Shown here piece after piece: positions 1 through 7,336 of a stretch of 41,907 nucleotides of DNA; within the stretch, counting starts at the first letter, position 1, and the number at the start of each line of letters is the position of its first letter. The DNA lies in contig LCFP01000018.1 in assembly GCA_000999095.1 (NCBI GenBank), forward strand, positions 1 to 41,907, in the 5' to 3' direction. A program made the translations under genes and the position numbers. The notes beneath the pieces were generated by a model, which was not told the DNA's origin, ran no database searches, and saw only the letters and a program-made list of their open reading frames with translations. This DNA is from Candidatus Gottesmanbacteria bacterium GW2011_GWA2_43_14. Lineage in GTDB: Bacteria > Patescibacteriota > Microgenomatia > 2-02-FULL-39-11.

Positions 1-305
1 TCAGTGCCATTGTGGCTGGACATGCTCTCACACCAGCTACCCGTCATAGCCTTGGTAGGCTTTTACCCCACCAACAAGCTGATAGGAGTAAGGCTCCTCC
101 CGTAGCGGGCAGTTACGCCCTTTGCTCTTCCGAGATTATGCAGGATTACCCCGTCTTTCGACGAGATGTCCTTCACTTCGGGGTAGATACCTTACCATTA
201 CTCACCCGTCTGCCGCTGTCCGATGCCCTTGCGGGATCGGACCGCTCGACTTGCATGCCTAAGGCACGCCGCCAGCGTTTATCCTGAGCCAGGATCAAAC
301 TCTCA
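1..305 (-). rRNA. rrs: 16S ribosomal RNA, 5' part (partial)
   Basis: Read on the minus strand, this stretch begins with the universal 16S 5' sequence GAGTTTGATCCTGGCTCAG (complement near 283-303), followed by the conserved CGCTGGCGGCGTGCC and CATGCAAGTCGAGCGG segments. The helix with GGGTGAGTAATGG and the GGTAGCTGGTGTGAGAGCA region also fit. Only about the first 300 nt are present; the gene continues off the left edge. The exact mature 5' end is uncertain by a few bases. The sequence composition resembles OP11/Microgenomates 16S, but that is an impression from memory and not a computed placement. Confidence 0.97.
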
Positions 306-311
306 AATAAA

Positions 312-376
312 AATTTAATTCCTACCACTTTTCGAATGTCAAAAAGTGTTTTGCTCACTGCTGACAATAATGTCAA
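312..376 (-). promoter_or_regulatory. 16S rRNA leader with candidate promoter elements and inverted repeat
   Basis: The gap between the upstream terminator and the 16S 5' end holds two minus-strand TTGACA hexamers, at 371-376 and 337-342. The nearer one faces a TAAATT (312-317) at a long 19-nt spacing; the farther one lacks a good -10. An inverted repeat CACTTTT (326-332) / AAAAGTG (342-348) overlaps the nearer box. It could be part of a pre-16S processing stem or a regulatory hairpin. Promoter activity is inferred from sequence only. Confidence 0.4.
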
Positions 377-390
377 AGTGCATTTTAAAG

Positions 391-413
391 ACAAAAATCC
401 CGCCAAGAGCGGG
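391..413 (-). terminator. Rho-independent terminator after the VirB6/TrbL-like gene
   Basis: On the minus strand CCCGC-TCTTG-GCGGG (399-413) forms a 5-bp GC stem followed by ATTTTTGT (391-398). It lies about 110 nt past the stop codon of the gene ending at 523 and before the 16S gene, so it would insulate the rRNA operon from upstream read-through. Nothing else is visible between 414 and 522 apart from AT-rich sequence. Confidence 0.7.
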
Positions 414-522
414 TTCTTTATCGGTTCTCTTGACTTGTCTTAAATTATTCTGAAGGTTTACTCCTCATCAAAATTTTTAAAACCAGCTATAATTGTAACC
501 GACCTGAATTTAACTGTCAACC

Positions 523-3500
523 CTAATTTGAATCGCTTTTTACAGGCTCAACCTCATTTACGGTATCGTCTTTATTTTCACCGGAGATTTTGAGCGGTGC
601 ATTTTTATCCTTATTCTTTTCATCAGCTTCTTTTGACTGATCTTTCTCATCGATAGTTTTGCTTTGGCTCAAAACGGCAGTTTTTTCTTCTTCTTCCTTT
701 TTACCTGTGACTTCAACCAGGGTTTCTTCTTCTTCGCTCTTTAATTCCTCCTTAATCTTTTCCGTCAATTTGGCTTCCATCTTTAATTGCCCCATAACCT
801 GTCTGTTGGCTTCCACTTTAGCCTTCAGGTAAGTCAGCATCTCGGCTTCCGAAAAACCGCCCAGCAGCATAAAAGGCAAAATTTCCGATACTTTCTCCAA
901 ACCCTGCTGTTTCATCTCGGGATTTACGCTTGAGAGAAGATTGTAGACGTTGGTCAATTTCTTCTCTTCAGAAACCAACCAATCTGCTCTTTCCCTGATC
1001 TTTTCCGTTACAGGTACCGGCGCATTCTGATAATGGTTCTTCCACATTTCCACTACATTCTGATAATCATCAAGGCTGATGGTGGCGGCCGGGATTGAAG
1101 CTTCAGCCTGAACTTTCTGCTCTTTGGCGGCTATTGATTTCAAACTGGCACTGCCGGCTTTAGCTAGCGTTTCCCTGACTTTATCCTCTGAAACTTCCAG
1201 CTTTTCGGCAACTTCCTTAATTTTTTGCCGGTCGCTCACCTGAGTCTGTGAAACCTGGGAAAGTATGTCTTTTGTTTTTTCTTCAGAGAGGCCGACTTCG
1301 CTTGAGACTTCGCTTACGATTTCATTGGAGGTTTGCTGTCTGACATCAACATCATGCCTGGCCTGGGCAACGGTTTCTTTAACTTTATCTTCGCTGACTT
1401 CCAGCTTTTCGGCAACTTCCTTAATTTTTTGCCGGTCGCTCACCTGAGTCTGTGAAACCTGGGAAAGTATGTCTTTTGTTTTTTCTTCCGAGAGGCCGAC
1501 TTCACTTGAGACTTCGCTTACGATTTCATTGGAAGTTTGCTGTCTGACATCAACATCATGCCTGGCCCGGGATACAGTTTCCCTGACTTTGTCTTCGCTG
1601 ACTTCCAGCTTTGAGGCTACTTGCTGAACCGTTTTGGTATTACTGATATCCGCTACCGTCAGCTGCGAAAGAATTTCCCTGGTTTTTTCTTCCGAGAGAC
1701 CGACTTCGCTCGAGACCTGGCTGATTGTCTGATTGGCAGAGAGTTGTTTGACATCAACGGCATGCCTTGACTGGCTGACGGTTTCCCTGACTTTGTCTTC
1801 ACTAACTTCCAGCTTTGTGGCAACTTCCCTGACTTTTTGCCGGTCGCTGACCTGGCTTAGGGAAATTTGGGAAAGAATTTCCCTGGTTTTTTCTTCCGAT
1901 AGGCCGACTTCGCTGGAAACCTGGCTGACTACGTCTTTGGATGTAACCTGTTTGACTTCAATAGCCTGCCTGGACTGGCTGACGGTTTCCCTGACTTTTT
2001 CCTCGCTGACACCGAGCTTGGTTGCCACTTCGCTGACTTTTTGCCGGTCGCTGACCTGGCTTAGGGAAATTTGGGAGAGAATCTCCCTGGTTTTCTCTTC
2101 CGAAAGGCCGACTTCGCTGGATACCTGGCTGACAATCTCCCGGGAAGTAATTTGTCTGACGTCACTGATATTTTTAGACTTGTTCACTGCTTCCCTTACC
2201 TGTTCAACAGAGACTCCGGTTTTCGCAGCTACCTGGCTGACTTTCACTTCATTATGCAAATCCTCCTGTGTCAGGCTGGAAAGAATTTGACGGGTAGCGG
2301 ATTCCGTCATTTTTGTCTGTTGAGCAACTTCCCTGACGGTCGAATCATGTTCACTATACTGCGTTTTCCAGACTTGGTCGGCAGAATGCAGTATTTCTCT
2401 GACCTTCTCGGTAGACACTCCGGCAGCCCTGGCGACTGTTTCCACTTTTTCCGTCCTGTTAATCTCCTCCGTGCTAATCCTGGAAAGCACTTCCCTGGTT
2501 TTTATCTCTGCCACTCCGGCTTTCTCGGAAACTTTCTCGATAACGGACCGTTCGGTAATGGCGGGTACCTGGCCTTGCACAACCGCAGCCTGAGGAGTCG
2601 CCGCCATCCTGGACGTAACCTGTCCTGTTTGAGAAAATCTGGAAATAAGCGATTCCGTCTGCTTTTCTGAAGCCTGGAGAATTGTTTGTGCTGTCGTATC
2701 GCCCCGGGTGGCACGCTCTACCAGTTCTTCCCGAAGATGCATGAATTTCTCCCGGACCTGCGGCGTGGCAATCCTGTCCGGAGAGCGTACTTTATCAAGA
2801 TTTGAAATAACCTGGGTCCGGGTAAGGTCGTTTGTTTCCAATCTTGAAATATCAGACAGTTTGGATACAGACAAATCCATAGCCCTGACGATATCATTGG
2901 TGGAAACCTGGGAAACATCCCTGATTTCCTCAATTCTGGATACCTGGACTTCCCGCACCTTTTCTTCAATATTTTGTCTGAAAGGAAGCTGTTGGGCCAT
3001 ACCTGATGTCGTCACAGGGCCCGGAGCGCTGGACGGAGGAGGCGGGTATTGACGCAGACGATCAAAAATAGCTCCCAGAGTGTTGCCTGCTGCCGATATC
3101 CCTGCACAACAGTAATCCCGGAAAATCCGCAGCAACAACCAGGGCAGTACGATACAAGCCCAAAGCATGACCAGGGCAATAAAGTATTCGGCATAGGTAT
3201 CCACATAATTGGCGCTGTTGCCCGGGGACAAAGTCTGCGCCGGTCCGCCCCAAAGGATATTAATAGCTGTCCGGTAGACCTGACCGGATGGTTTATTTAC
3301 CCGCGAAAAATCAAACGAATAAGGAATTCCCTGAACCCAAATTTTTGTCAGGGAAGCTAAAAACAGGGCGAAAAGCGGACCGTAAAACAGCCACTGGAAA
3401 AAGACACCGATCCAGATCCAGCCGATATTGCGGATAAAAACAAAAGGCATAAGCAGTGCCAGGAAAGGAGCGATTATCAAAAGAAACCAGAGGATGACCG

Positions 3501-3927
3501 TCCTCATAATCAGCAGGGAGGACATTACATTGTAGGTAAGGCTGGTGAGTCGGACAAAAAGCAATGAGGTGTTGACCATTTCCAGATTAAGAGGATTGAT
3601 GTCCCGGTAGCCGACAAATGTAATATAATTTGCCTCGGTATTGCCGGCGCCGGAAAAAATAATATTGAAAAGGTCCTTGCCTCCCACAAATTCGATGAAA
3701 AATTTCATGGAAATATCGCTGGTTTGGATCAGCGCCACAATTAGGATATAGGAAAAGGTGACGTAAAGAAGCAAAGCCAATATTTTTACGAAAATAAAAG
3801 GCACGTTGACCCCGAAAACAGGAGAGCTGATGCCGGAAAAAATCGGGCCCATTGATCCGCGGCGCTTACCGACCATGAGAGAGATTCCGAAGGCAATAAC
3901 GACCAAAATGATAAATATATAGACCAT
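523..3927 (-). CDS. VirB6/TrbL-like membrane protein with tandem 68-residue repeat tail
   Basis: A 1134-residue protein. Residues 1-280 hold about six hydrophobic segments arranged as in VirB6/TrbL-type type IV secretion channel proteins. A Pro-rich linker follows at about 295 (PPPPSSAPGP). From about 320 to 990 the protein is a long, charged, probably helical and coiled region. Its core (about 560-930) is built from 68-residue repeats with recurring VSSEVGLSEEKTREILSQ and KLEVSEDKVRETVSQ motifs. The last 90 residues are Lys/Glu-rich. The frame is closed by a TGA only six codons upstream of the ATG, and no ribosome-binding site is visible. A signal-peptide-like reading frame overlaps the start in another frame, so the N-terminus may be frameshifted. 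The secretion role is inferred from the topology; VirB4/VirD4 partners are not in the window. Confidence 0.75.
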   Translation of the reverse strand: MVYIFIILVVIAFGISLMVGKRRGSMGPIFSGISSPVFGVNVPFIFVKILALLLYVTFSYILIVALIQTSDISMKFFIEFVGGKDLFNIIFSGAGNTEANYITFVGYRDINPLNLEMVNTSLLFVRLTSLTYNVMSSLLIMRTVILWFLLIIAPFLALLMPFVFIRNIGWIWIGVFFQWLFYGPLFALFLASLTKIWVQGIPYSFDFSRVNKPSGQVYRTAINILWGGPAQTLSPGNSANYVDTYAEYFIALVMLWACIVLPWLLLRIFRDYCCAGISAAGNTLGAIFDRLRQYPPPPSSAPGPVTTSGMAQQLPFRQNIEEKVREVQVSRIEEIRDVSQVSTNDIVRAMDLSVSKLSDISRLETNDLTRTQVISNLDKVRSPDRIATPQVREKFMHLREELVERATRGDTTAQTILQASEKQTESLISRFSQTGQVTSRMAATPQAAVVQGQVPAITERSVIEKVSEKAGVAEIKTREVLSRISTEEINRTEKVETVARAAGVSTEKVREILHSADQVWKTQYSEHDSTVREVAQQTKMTESATRQILSSLTQEDLHNEVKVSQVAAKTGVSVEQVREAVNKSKNISDVRQITSREIVSQVSSEVGLSEEKTREILSQISLSQVSDRQKVSEVATKLGVSEEKVRETVSQSRQAIEVKQVTSKDVVSQVSSEVGLSEEKTREILSQISLSQVSDRQKVREVATKLEVSEDKVRETVSQSRHAVDVKQLSANQTISQVSSEVGLSEEKTREILSQLTVADISNTKTVQQVASKLEVSEDKVRETVSRARHDVDVRQQTSNEIVSEVSSEVGLSEEKTKDILSQVSQTQVSDRQKIKEVAEKLEVSEDKVKETVAQARHDVDVRQQTSNEIVSEVSSEVGLSEEKTKDILSQVSQTQVSDRQKIKEVAEKLEVSEDKVRETLAKAGSASLKSIAAKEQKVQAEASIPAATISLDDYQNVVEMWKNHYQNAPVPVTEKIRERADWLVSEEKKLTNVYNLLSSVNPEMKQQGLEKVSEILPFMLLGGFSEAEMLTYLKAKVEANRQVMGQLKMEAKLTEKIKEELKSEEEETLVEVTGKKEEEEKTAVLSQSKTIDEKDQSKEADEKNKDKNAPLKISGENKDDTVNEVEPVKSDSN
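1160..2250 (-). repeat. Tandem 204-bp (68-codon) repeats inside the VirB6/TrbL-like gene
   Basis: The motif GCCGGTCGCT recurs at 1227 and 1431 and, with CGGTCGCTGA, at 1841 and 2045. Each pair is exactly 204 bp apart, i.e. 68 codons. The units at about 1192-1395 and 1396-1599 are almost identical in DNA, whereas outer units have diverged. This shows stepwise in-frame duplication with at least one recent event. Each unit encodes two short helices with a turn, resembling stacked helix-turn-helix or coiled-coil modules. Confidence 0.9.
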
Positions 3928-4111
3928 ATTGCGGGAAAAAGATCAGATCTGGGCGATAACCGGTGCAGTGTGTATGCCGTGATGTGGCTGTTTGGGCGAT
4001 CGCTCGAGGCGGCAAAGCAGACAGTAACCCGGATAAGGCAACCCAAACAGCAAATACCAATAGTAACTTTTTGGCAGAACGCCAAAAAAATCGGGCAGGC
4101 CCGAGATGCAT
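3866..4111 (-). CDS. Signal-peptide-like short frame, possible 5' piece of the VirB6/TrbL-like gene
   Basis: An 81-residue frame. Its first 40 residues form a convincing Sec signal peptide: basic start (RSAKK), hydrophobic core LLLVFAVWVALSGLLSAL, and an AIAQ cleavage site. It overlaps the start of the large membrane protein by 62 nt in a different frame and then continues with a sequence that does not look like a folded protein. The simplest reading is that the secretion gene once began here and has been split by an indel or a larger deletion. An independent small secreted protein is possible but less likely. Confidence 0.35.
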   Translation of the reverse strand: MHLGPARFFWRSAKKLLLVFAVWVALSGLLSALPPRAIAQTATSRHTHCTGYRPDLIFFPQYGLYIYHFGRYCLRNLSHGR

Positions 4112-4112
4112 C

Positions 4113-4667
4113 TTATTTTAAGACTAACTTATTTTTAGGAAGATAGTCAATCATTTTATAGAGGATAATGCCCAGGCAGACCATGACGTTTAACGACCGG
4201 TTGACGCCGAACATAGGCAGTTCTATTATCTTATCAGAAAGAGCTAAAGCTTCCGGTGAAATGCCATAGCTTTCATTGCCGGCTATCAAAACCTGCGGAA
4301 ATTCCGGTTGATATGCGGATAACGGCAGGCTTTTTTCATGCTGTTCGATGGCCGCAATCCTTACCCCGGGCGCATCTTCTTTTATTTCCCCTATAGCCTC
4401 TGCCACCGTCTCCTTATACCGCCAGTCGACCCATTGCCAGGTATTTACCGAGGCTTTTTTGATCCTGGGATTCGGAGGCGTCTCCGTTTGCCCGCAAAGG
4501 TAAAGTCTTTCAACAGCTACGGCGTCGCACAAACGGAAAATGGAACCGGTGTTATATGTATCCAAAACATCATCACAAACCACATAAATGGGGTTTCTCT
4601 TTATCTTTTTCAGAAGTTTCGCATCCCTCTCCCCTGTCCGTAATTCTTTAGCATTCAATCTGTTCAT
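4113..4667 (-). CDS. SpoU/TrmH-family 2'-O-ribose RNA methyltransferase
   Basis: The 184-residue protein carries the three SPOUT motifs. Motif 1 is near 32-49 (VLDTYNTGSIFRLCDA, with the conserved Asn and Arg), motif 2 near 127-136 (LIAGNESYGI) and motif 3 near 150-171 (ELPMFGVNRSLNVMVC). These form the trefoil knot that binds S-adenosylmethionine. The family methylates ribose 2'-OH groups in tRNA or rRNA. The target cannot be told from the sequence. The length suits a minimal catalytic domain without the extra N-terminal RNA-binding domain of RlmB. A TATAAA box lies 5 nt before the ATG (4673-4678), suggesting a leaderless transcript. Confidence 0.88.
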   Translation of the reverse strand: MNRLNAKELRTGERDAKLLKKIKRNPIYVVCDDVLDTYNTGSIFRLCDAVAVERLYLCGQTETPPNPRIKKASVNTWQWVDWRYKETVAEAIGEIKEDAPGVRIAAIEQHEKSLPLSAYQPEFPQVLIAGNESYGISPEALALSDKIIELPMFGVNRSLNVMVCLGIILYKMIDYLPKNKLVLK

Positions 4668-4703
4668 GACGATTTATATAACATTTTTTTCCGATAAAAA
4701 ACT

Positions 4704-5264
4704 TTACTTTTTTCGTTTTTTGGAAACATATCCGCTTAGTCCCACAATTTTTACGGCCAAAAAGCCGATCAACAGCCCTACCAGGCTGCCGGCAATTATA
4801 TCGCCGGGGTAATGTTTTCCCAAATATACCCGGGAGACGGCAACCAGAAAAGCCAGCAGGAAAAAAAACTTGCTCTTTTTCCTCCTGGCTACGGACAGAA
4901 TATAAGCTCCGGCGAAAGAGAGTGAGGCATGCCCTGACGGAAATGAGAATGTGGTTGACTTGGGAATCAGAATCAGGACTTCCTCCGGAAAAGCGGTTTC
5001 CGGCCTTGCTCGTATAAAAATATTTTTCATCGCCAGCTCAACAAGTATCACCTCGACAACAAGCGCCAGCAGAAGTGCCAGAATCTCCTTGCGGTTATCC
5101 AGGCCGTCAATCAGGAAAAGGATAATCAATATGGCAAACCAGACAAAGCCGTAAAAGCCGATTAATGAAAAAAAGAGAAAAAAGGAATCCGTCAGAAAAT
5201 TATGGGGCAGATGGTTAACAGCCAAAAAAACAGCTTTATCCAAATCTTCAAATGACTGCCACAT
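4704..5264 (-). CDS. PAP2-family membrane phosphatase (undecaprenyl-diphosphatase-like)
   Basis: A 186-residue membrane protein with five to six hydrophobic segments and all three PAP2 signature motifs: K-x6-RP at 80-88 (KNIFIRARP), PSGH at 109-112 and SR-x5-H at 144-151 (SRVYLGKH). These residues form the vanadium-haloperoxidase-like active site. Bacterial relatives such as PgpB and BcrC dephosphorylate undecaprenyl diphosphate or lipid phosphates at the outer face of the membrane, recycling the lipid carrier for cell-wall synthesis. That role fits the nearby cell-wall genes, but the substrate is inferred. Confidence 0.9.
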   Translation of the reverse strand: MWQSFEDLDKAVFLAVNHLPHNFLTDSFFLFFSLIGFYGFVWFAILIILFLIDGLDNRKEILALLLALVVEVILVELAMKNIFIRARPETAFPEEVLILIPKSTTFSFPSGHASLSFAGAYILSVARRKKSKFFFLLAFLVAVSRVYLGKHYPGDIIAGSLVGLLIGFLAVKIVGLSGYVSKKRKK

Positions 5265-5270
5265 GAAATA

Positions 5271-5276
5271 ATTATA
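5271..5276 (-). promoter_or_regulatory. -10 box 6 nt before the PAP2 start codon
   Basis: The minus strand reads TATAAT-TATTTC-ATG, leaving 6 nt between the -10 hexamer and the start codon. Transcription would begin at or within a base or two of the ATG, giving a leaderless mRNA. No convincing -35 hexamer is seen 17 nt upstream. Confidence 0.55.
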
Positions 5277-5293
5277 GCAATTCGGATGCAGGT

Positions 5294-5620
5294 TTAGGGG
5301 GTCGGCGTCAAGCTTGAAGCGGGCGTCGGGGAAACAGCCGAAGTTGGCGTTGCTTTTTCGGTCGGCTTGGGCGTGGCTGTTGACCGGATATTTGTTTTGG
5401 GGGTGGCGGAGGGGGAACCGGTAGGGCTTAAAGGCAAAGGCGTCGGAGTATAAAAAATCATTTCCAAAGCCGGCTGTTCCGGCAAAGGTGACACTAATTC
5501 TTTCCTGTTGGACAGGGCGAGAATGCCTCCTGAAGCAATAAGAAGAACTACACCGGCCAAAAAGAGCGGCAAAAGCATCCGCTTTTTCCTGCGCTCACCC
5601 TGGGAATAAGAGAGGTCCAT
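5294..5620 (-). CDS. Small membrane-anchored protein with Thr/Pro-rich tail
   Basis: A 108-residue protein of unknown function. A short basic cytoplasmic start (GERRKKR) is followed by one transmembrane helix (about 15-36). The rest is a low-complexity Thr/Pro/Ser/Ala extension with repeated TPTP and ATPKPT units and no recognisable domain. It resembles an extracellular spacer or stalk. It sits between the PAP2 gene and another anchored protein with a similar TPTP linker, so the group may be co-expressed at the envelope. A TATAAT lies about 10 nt before the ATG. Confidence 0.6.
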   Translation of the reverse strand: MDLSYSQGERRKKRMLLPLFLAGVVLLIASGGILALSNRKELVSPLPEQPALEMIFYTPTPLPLSPTGSPSATPKTNIRSTATPKPTEKATPTSAVSPTPASSLTPTP

Positions 5621-5644
5621 ATTTTCTTACATTATATATCTTTT

Positions 5645-6124
5645 CTACAATTGACAGAAACTGAGAGCATAACCTTCACCGGCAAAATCAGGATTGGCAA
5701 ATTGCGGAGTAGTCAGGCTGGTCTGTAATTTACAGGCATTTTCCCGGTCAATTCCCAATATTTCCAAAAAGGCCTCTTCGGCATTTTGTCTGGCGGAAAC
5801 AAACGGCGTACCCAGTACAGTCACAAGAAATGCTTCGGATACGGAATTATATAAAATCTGGTGATTTTCAGTCTCCGATATCAGATATTCTCCGTAGCGG
5901 TCCGGTCTTATGCCCTTGGTAAAGTCATTGACTTCTATTCCGTTTATCAGCGTTTTTCCGCTGAAAACAACAGCAGTCGGCGACGGCCGCATATAAAATG
6001 TCGGCAAAGGTGTGGGAGTAATTTCGATAACTTCTTCCTCTTTCGGCCGCAGCAGATTGATAAGCAGGTAAAAAATAATAAAAACCAGAAAAACCAGCAT
6101 CACGTATAATAATTTTTTGTTCAT
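5645..6124 (-). CDS. Membrane-anchored extracytoplasmic protein, unknown function
   Basis: A 159-residue protein with an N-terminal transmembrane anchor (about 5-24), a short linker with TPTPLPT, and a soluble domain of about 110 residues ending in a Cys (SFCQL). The soluble part contains a second Cys (NACKLQ), so a disulfide outside the cell is plausible. I do not recognise the fold. A purine-rich AAGGA lies about 6 nt before the ATG and could serve as a ribosome-binding site. It lies just downstream of the lysozyme-like gene, with 12 nt between them, and was probably transcribed with it. Confidence 0.65.
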   Translation of the reverse strand: MNKKLLYVMLVFLVFIIFYLLINLLRPKEEEVIEITPTPLPTFYMRPSPTAVVFSGKTLINGIEVNDFTKGIRPDRYGEYLISETENHQILYNSVSEAFLVTVLGTPFVSARQNAEEAFLEILGIDRENACKLQTSLTTPQFANPDFAGEGYALSFCQL

Positions 6125-6136
6125 TTTTTCCTTAAA

Positions 6137-7315
6137 TTATTTGTCAATATCGCAATAAGCTTCTCTTGAAGCCGCCCACGGGTGCCAGTAAGTGCCGTTT
6201 ACCGATAATTTTGAACCGTATTTAATATTGGTAATCGGGTCCTGAAAATTCTTATCGCAAAGGTCCCTTTCCGCAGGATTTTCAAACCAGCAAGACGGCG
6301 GTTCCCAGGTATAATGGGGTTCGGCTGCCGGACAGTGCGCCAATAAATTTATCTGGAAAAGTCCGATGCTGTAATCCACGGACTTACCCGTTTCGCAGCC
6401 CCTGTTGGCAATTTTCGGATTGCCTCCTGATTCACGCCAGCAAATCATGGAAGCTTTTTTGGCGGCGTCCTTATCACCGGTAAAATACGGCTCCAGACAT
6501 TCTTCCGAACACCAGCCTTTGGTGATGATCCAGCAGCTTGAGATACTCATATTCTGATAGCAGTCAGTCCTGTTGCCGTCAAAGCAGGTTGGCTGCTGTA
6601 GGCAAACTGCCGGTATTTTTCCGTCTTCAGGCGGTTCCCAACCCTCCTCCGGGGTAGGCGTCGGTTCATCGTCAGGTGTCGGAGAGATTTCAGGATCAGT
6701 CCCCCCGAATTCCCCCGGACACAAAGCCAGAGGCAATTCCGCACATTTGGCCACGTCCAGAGCGTAAGCCATCGCCTGGTCGGAAGCCTGCAAAGCCAAA
6801 ACATCAGAATCGGCTGATGCCAAAGGCGATGATTTCATGCTACCGGCAATAATTTCCCCGGCCACGTTCGGCGGCAATTTGGCCGAAGCAAAATTCTCGG
6901 CATCCTCATTGCCTTCAGTAAAAAGGCCGTCGAAAAGATTTTTAAAAAAAGCCAGAATTCCGGCGAAAAAAGTCTGCTTGTCATTGACCGTCTCTTCGGG
7001 TGTTGAAGCCGAATCTGCCCTGGAATACTGATATGCGGCTTCCAGCAAATCGGCATTCTCCTGATTGTCCGGGTCATCCGGCAACGGATCTTCGGCAATT
7101 ACGGGATTGGTCCGTTCATTGTAATTCCTTACACCTTCAGGCACTTCCTTCTCGGCTAAAAGTCCCATCAGAAATCCGATCAGGCTGTCAAAAATACCCA
7201 GCACTTCCCCTTCGGAAGCAATTTGCGCGGGAACCGGAGTCAACGTCTGTGCAGAAACGGGACTGCTTACCAAAATTAGAAAAAAGAGAAGGCAAAAAAT
7301 TATTTTTGCAGGCAT
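6137..7315 (-). CDS. Secreted lysozyme-fold (lytic transglycosylase-like) protein
   Basis: A 392-residue protein with a Sec signal peptide (cleavage after PVSAQ, about residue 23), a long middle region without clear domains, a TPTPDDEPTPTPEE linker near 215, and a Cys-rich C-terminal third. That C-terminal part contains CWRESGGNPKI, where the Glu is the likely catalytic acid, then YSIGLFQINLLAHC and DPITNIKYGSKL. This is the order seen in SLT/goose-lysozyme-like domains. Such enzymes cut peptidoglycan and often accompany type IV secretion or pilus genes. That agrees with the VirB6-like gene downstream. The many Cys residues suggest disulfides outside the cell. Confidence 0.75.
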   Translation of the reverse strand: MPAKIIFCLLFFLILVSSPVSAQTLTPVPAQIASEGEVLGIFDSLIGFLMGLLAEKEVPEGVRNYNERTNPVIAEDPLPDDPDNQENADLLEAAYQYSRADSASTPEETVNDKQTFFAGILAFFKNLFDGLFTEGNEDAENFASAKLPPNVAGEIIAGSMKSSPLASADSDVLALQASDQAMAYALDVAKCAELPLALCPGEFGGTDPEISPTPDDEPTPTPEEGWEPPEDGKIPAVCLQQPTCFDGNRTDCYQNMSISSCWIITKGWCSEECLEPYFTGDKDAAKKASMICWRESGGNPKIANRGCETGKSVDYSIGLFQINLLAHCPAAEPHYTWEPPSCWFENPAERDLCDKNFQDPITNIKYGSKLSVNGTYWHPWAASREAYCDIDK

Positions 7316-7322
7316 CTATTAG

Positions 7323-7328
7323 AGTATA
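7323..7328 (-). promoter_or_regulatory. -10 box 7 nt before the lysozyme-like gene
   Basis: The minus strand reads TATACT, then 7 nt, then the ATG of the gene starting at 7315. It lies immediately after the topA stop codon region. The short spacing predicts a leaderless or nearly leaderless transcript. The -35 region is poor (GTTCAA at 7346-7351). Confidence 0.5.
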
Positions 7329-7336
7329 GCAAGTTA

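Noticed and set aside
1160..2250. Regular 204-bp repeats considered as a CRISPR array or satellite DNA.
   Set aside because: The units are contiguous, in-frame coding sequence without unique spacers, and the encoded protein stays open across all of them.
1733..2670. Long plus-strand reading frames opposite the repeat region (185 and 199 codons).
   Set aside because: They are low-complexity Ser/Thr/Leu shadows produced by the repetitive minus-strand gene; they show no domain or start signal.
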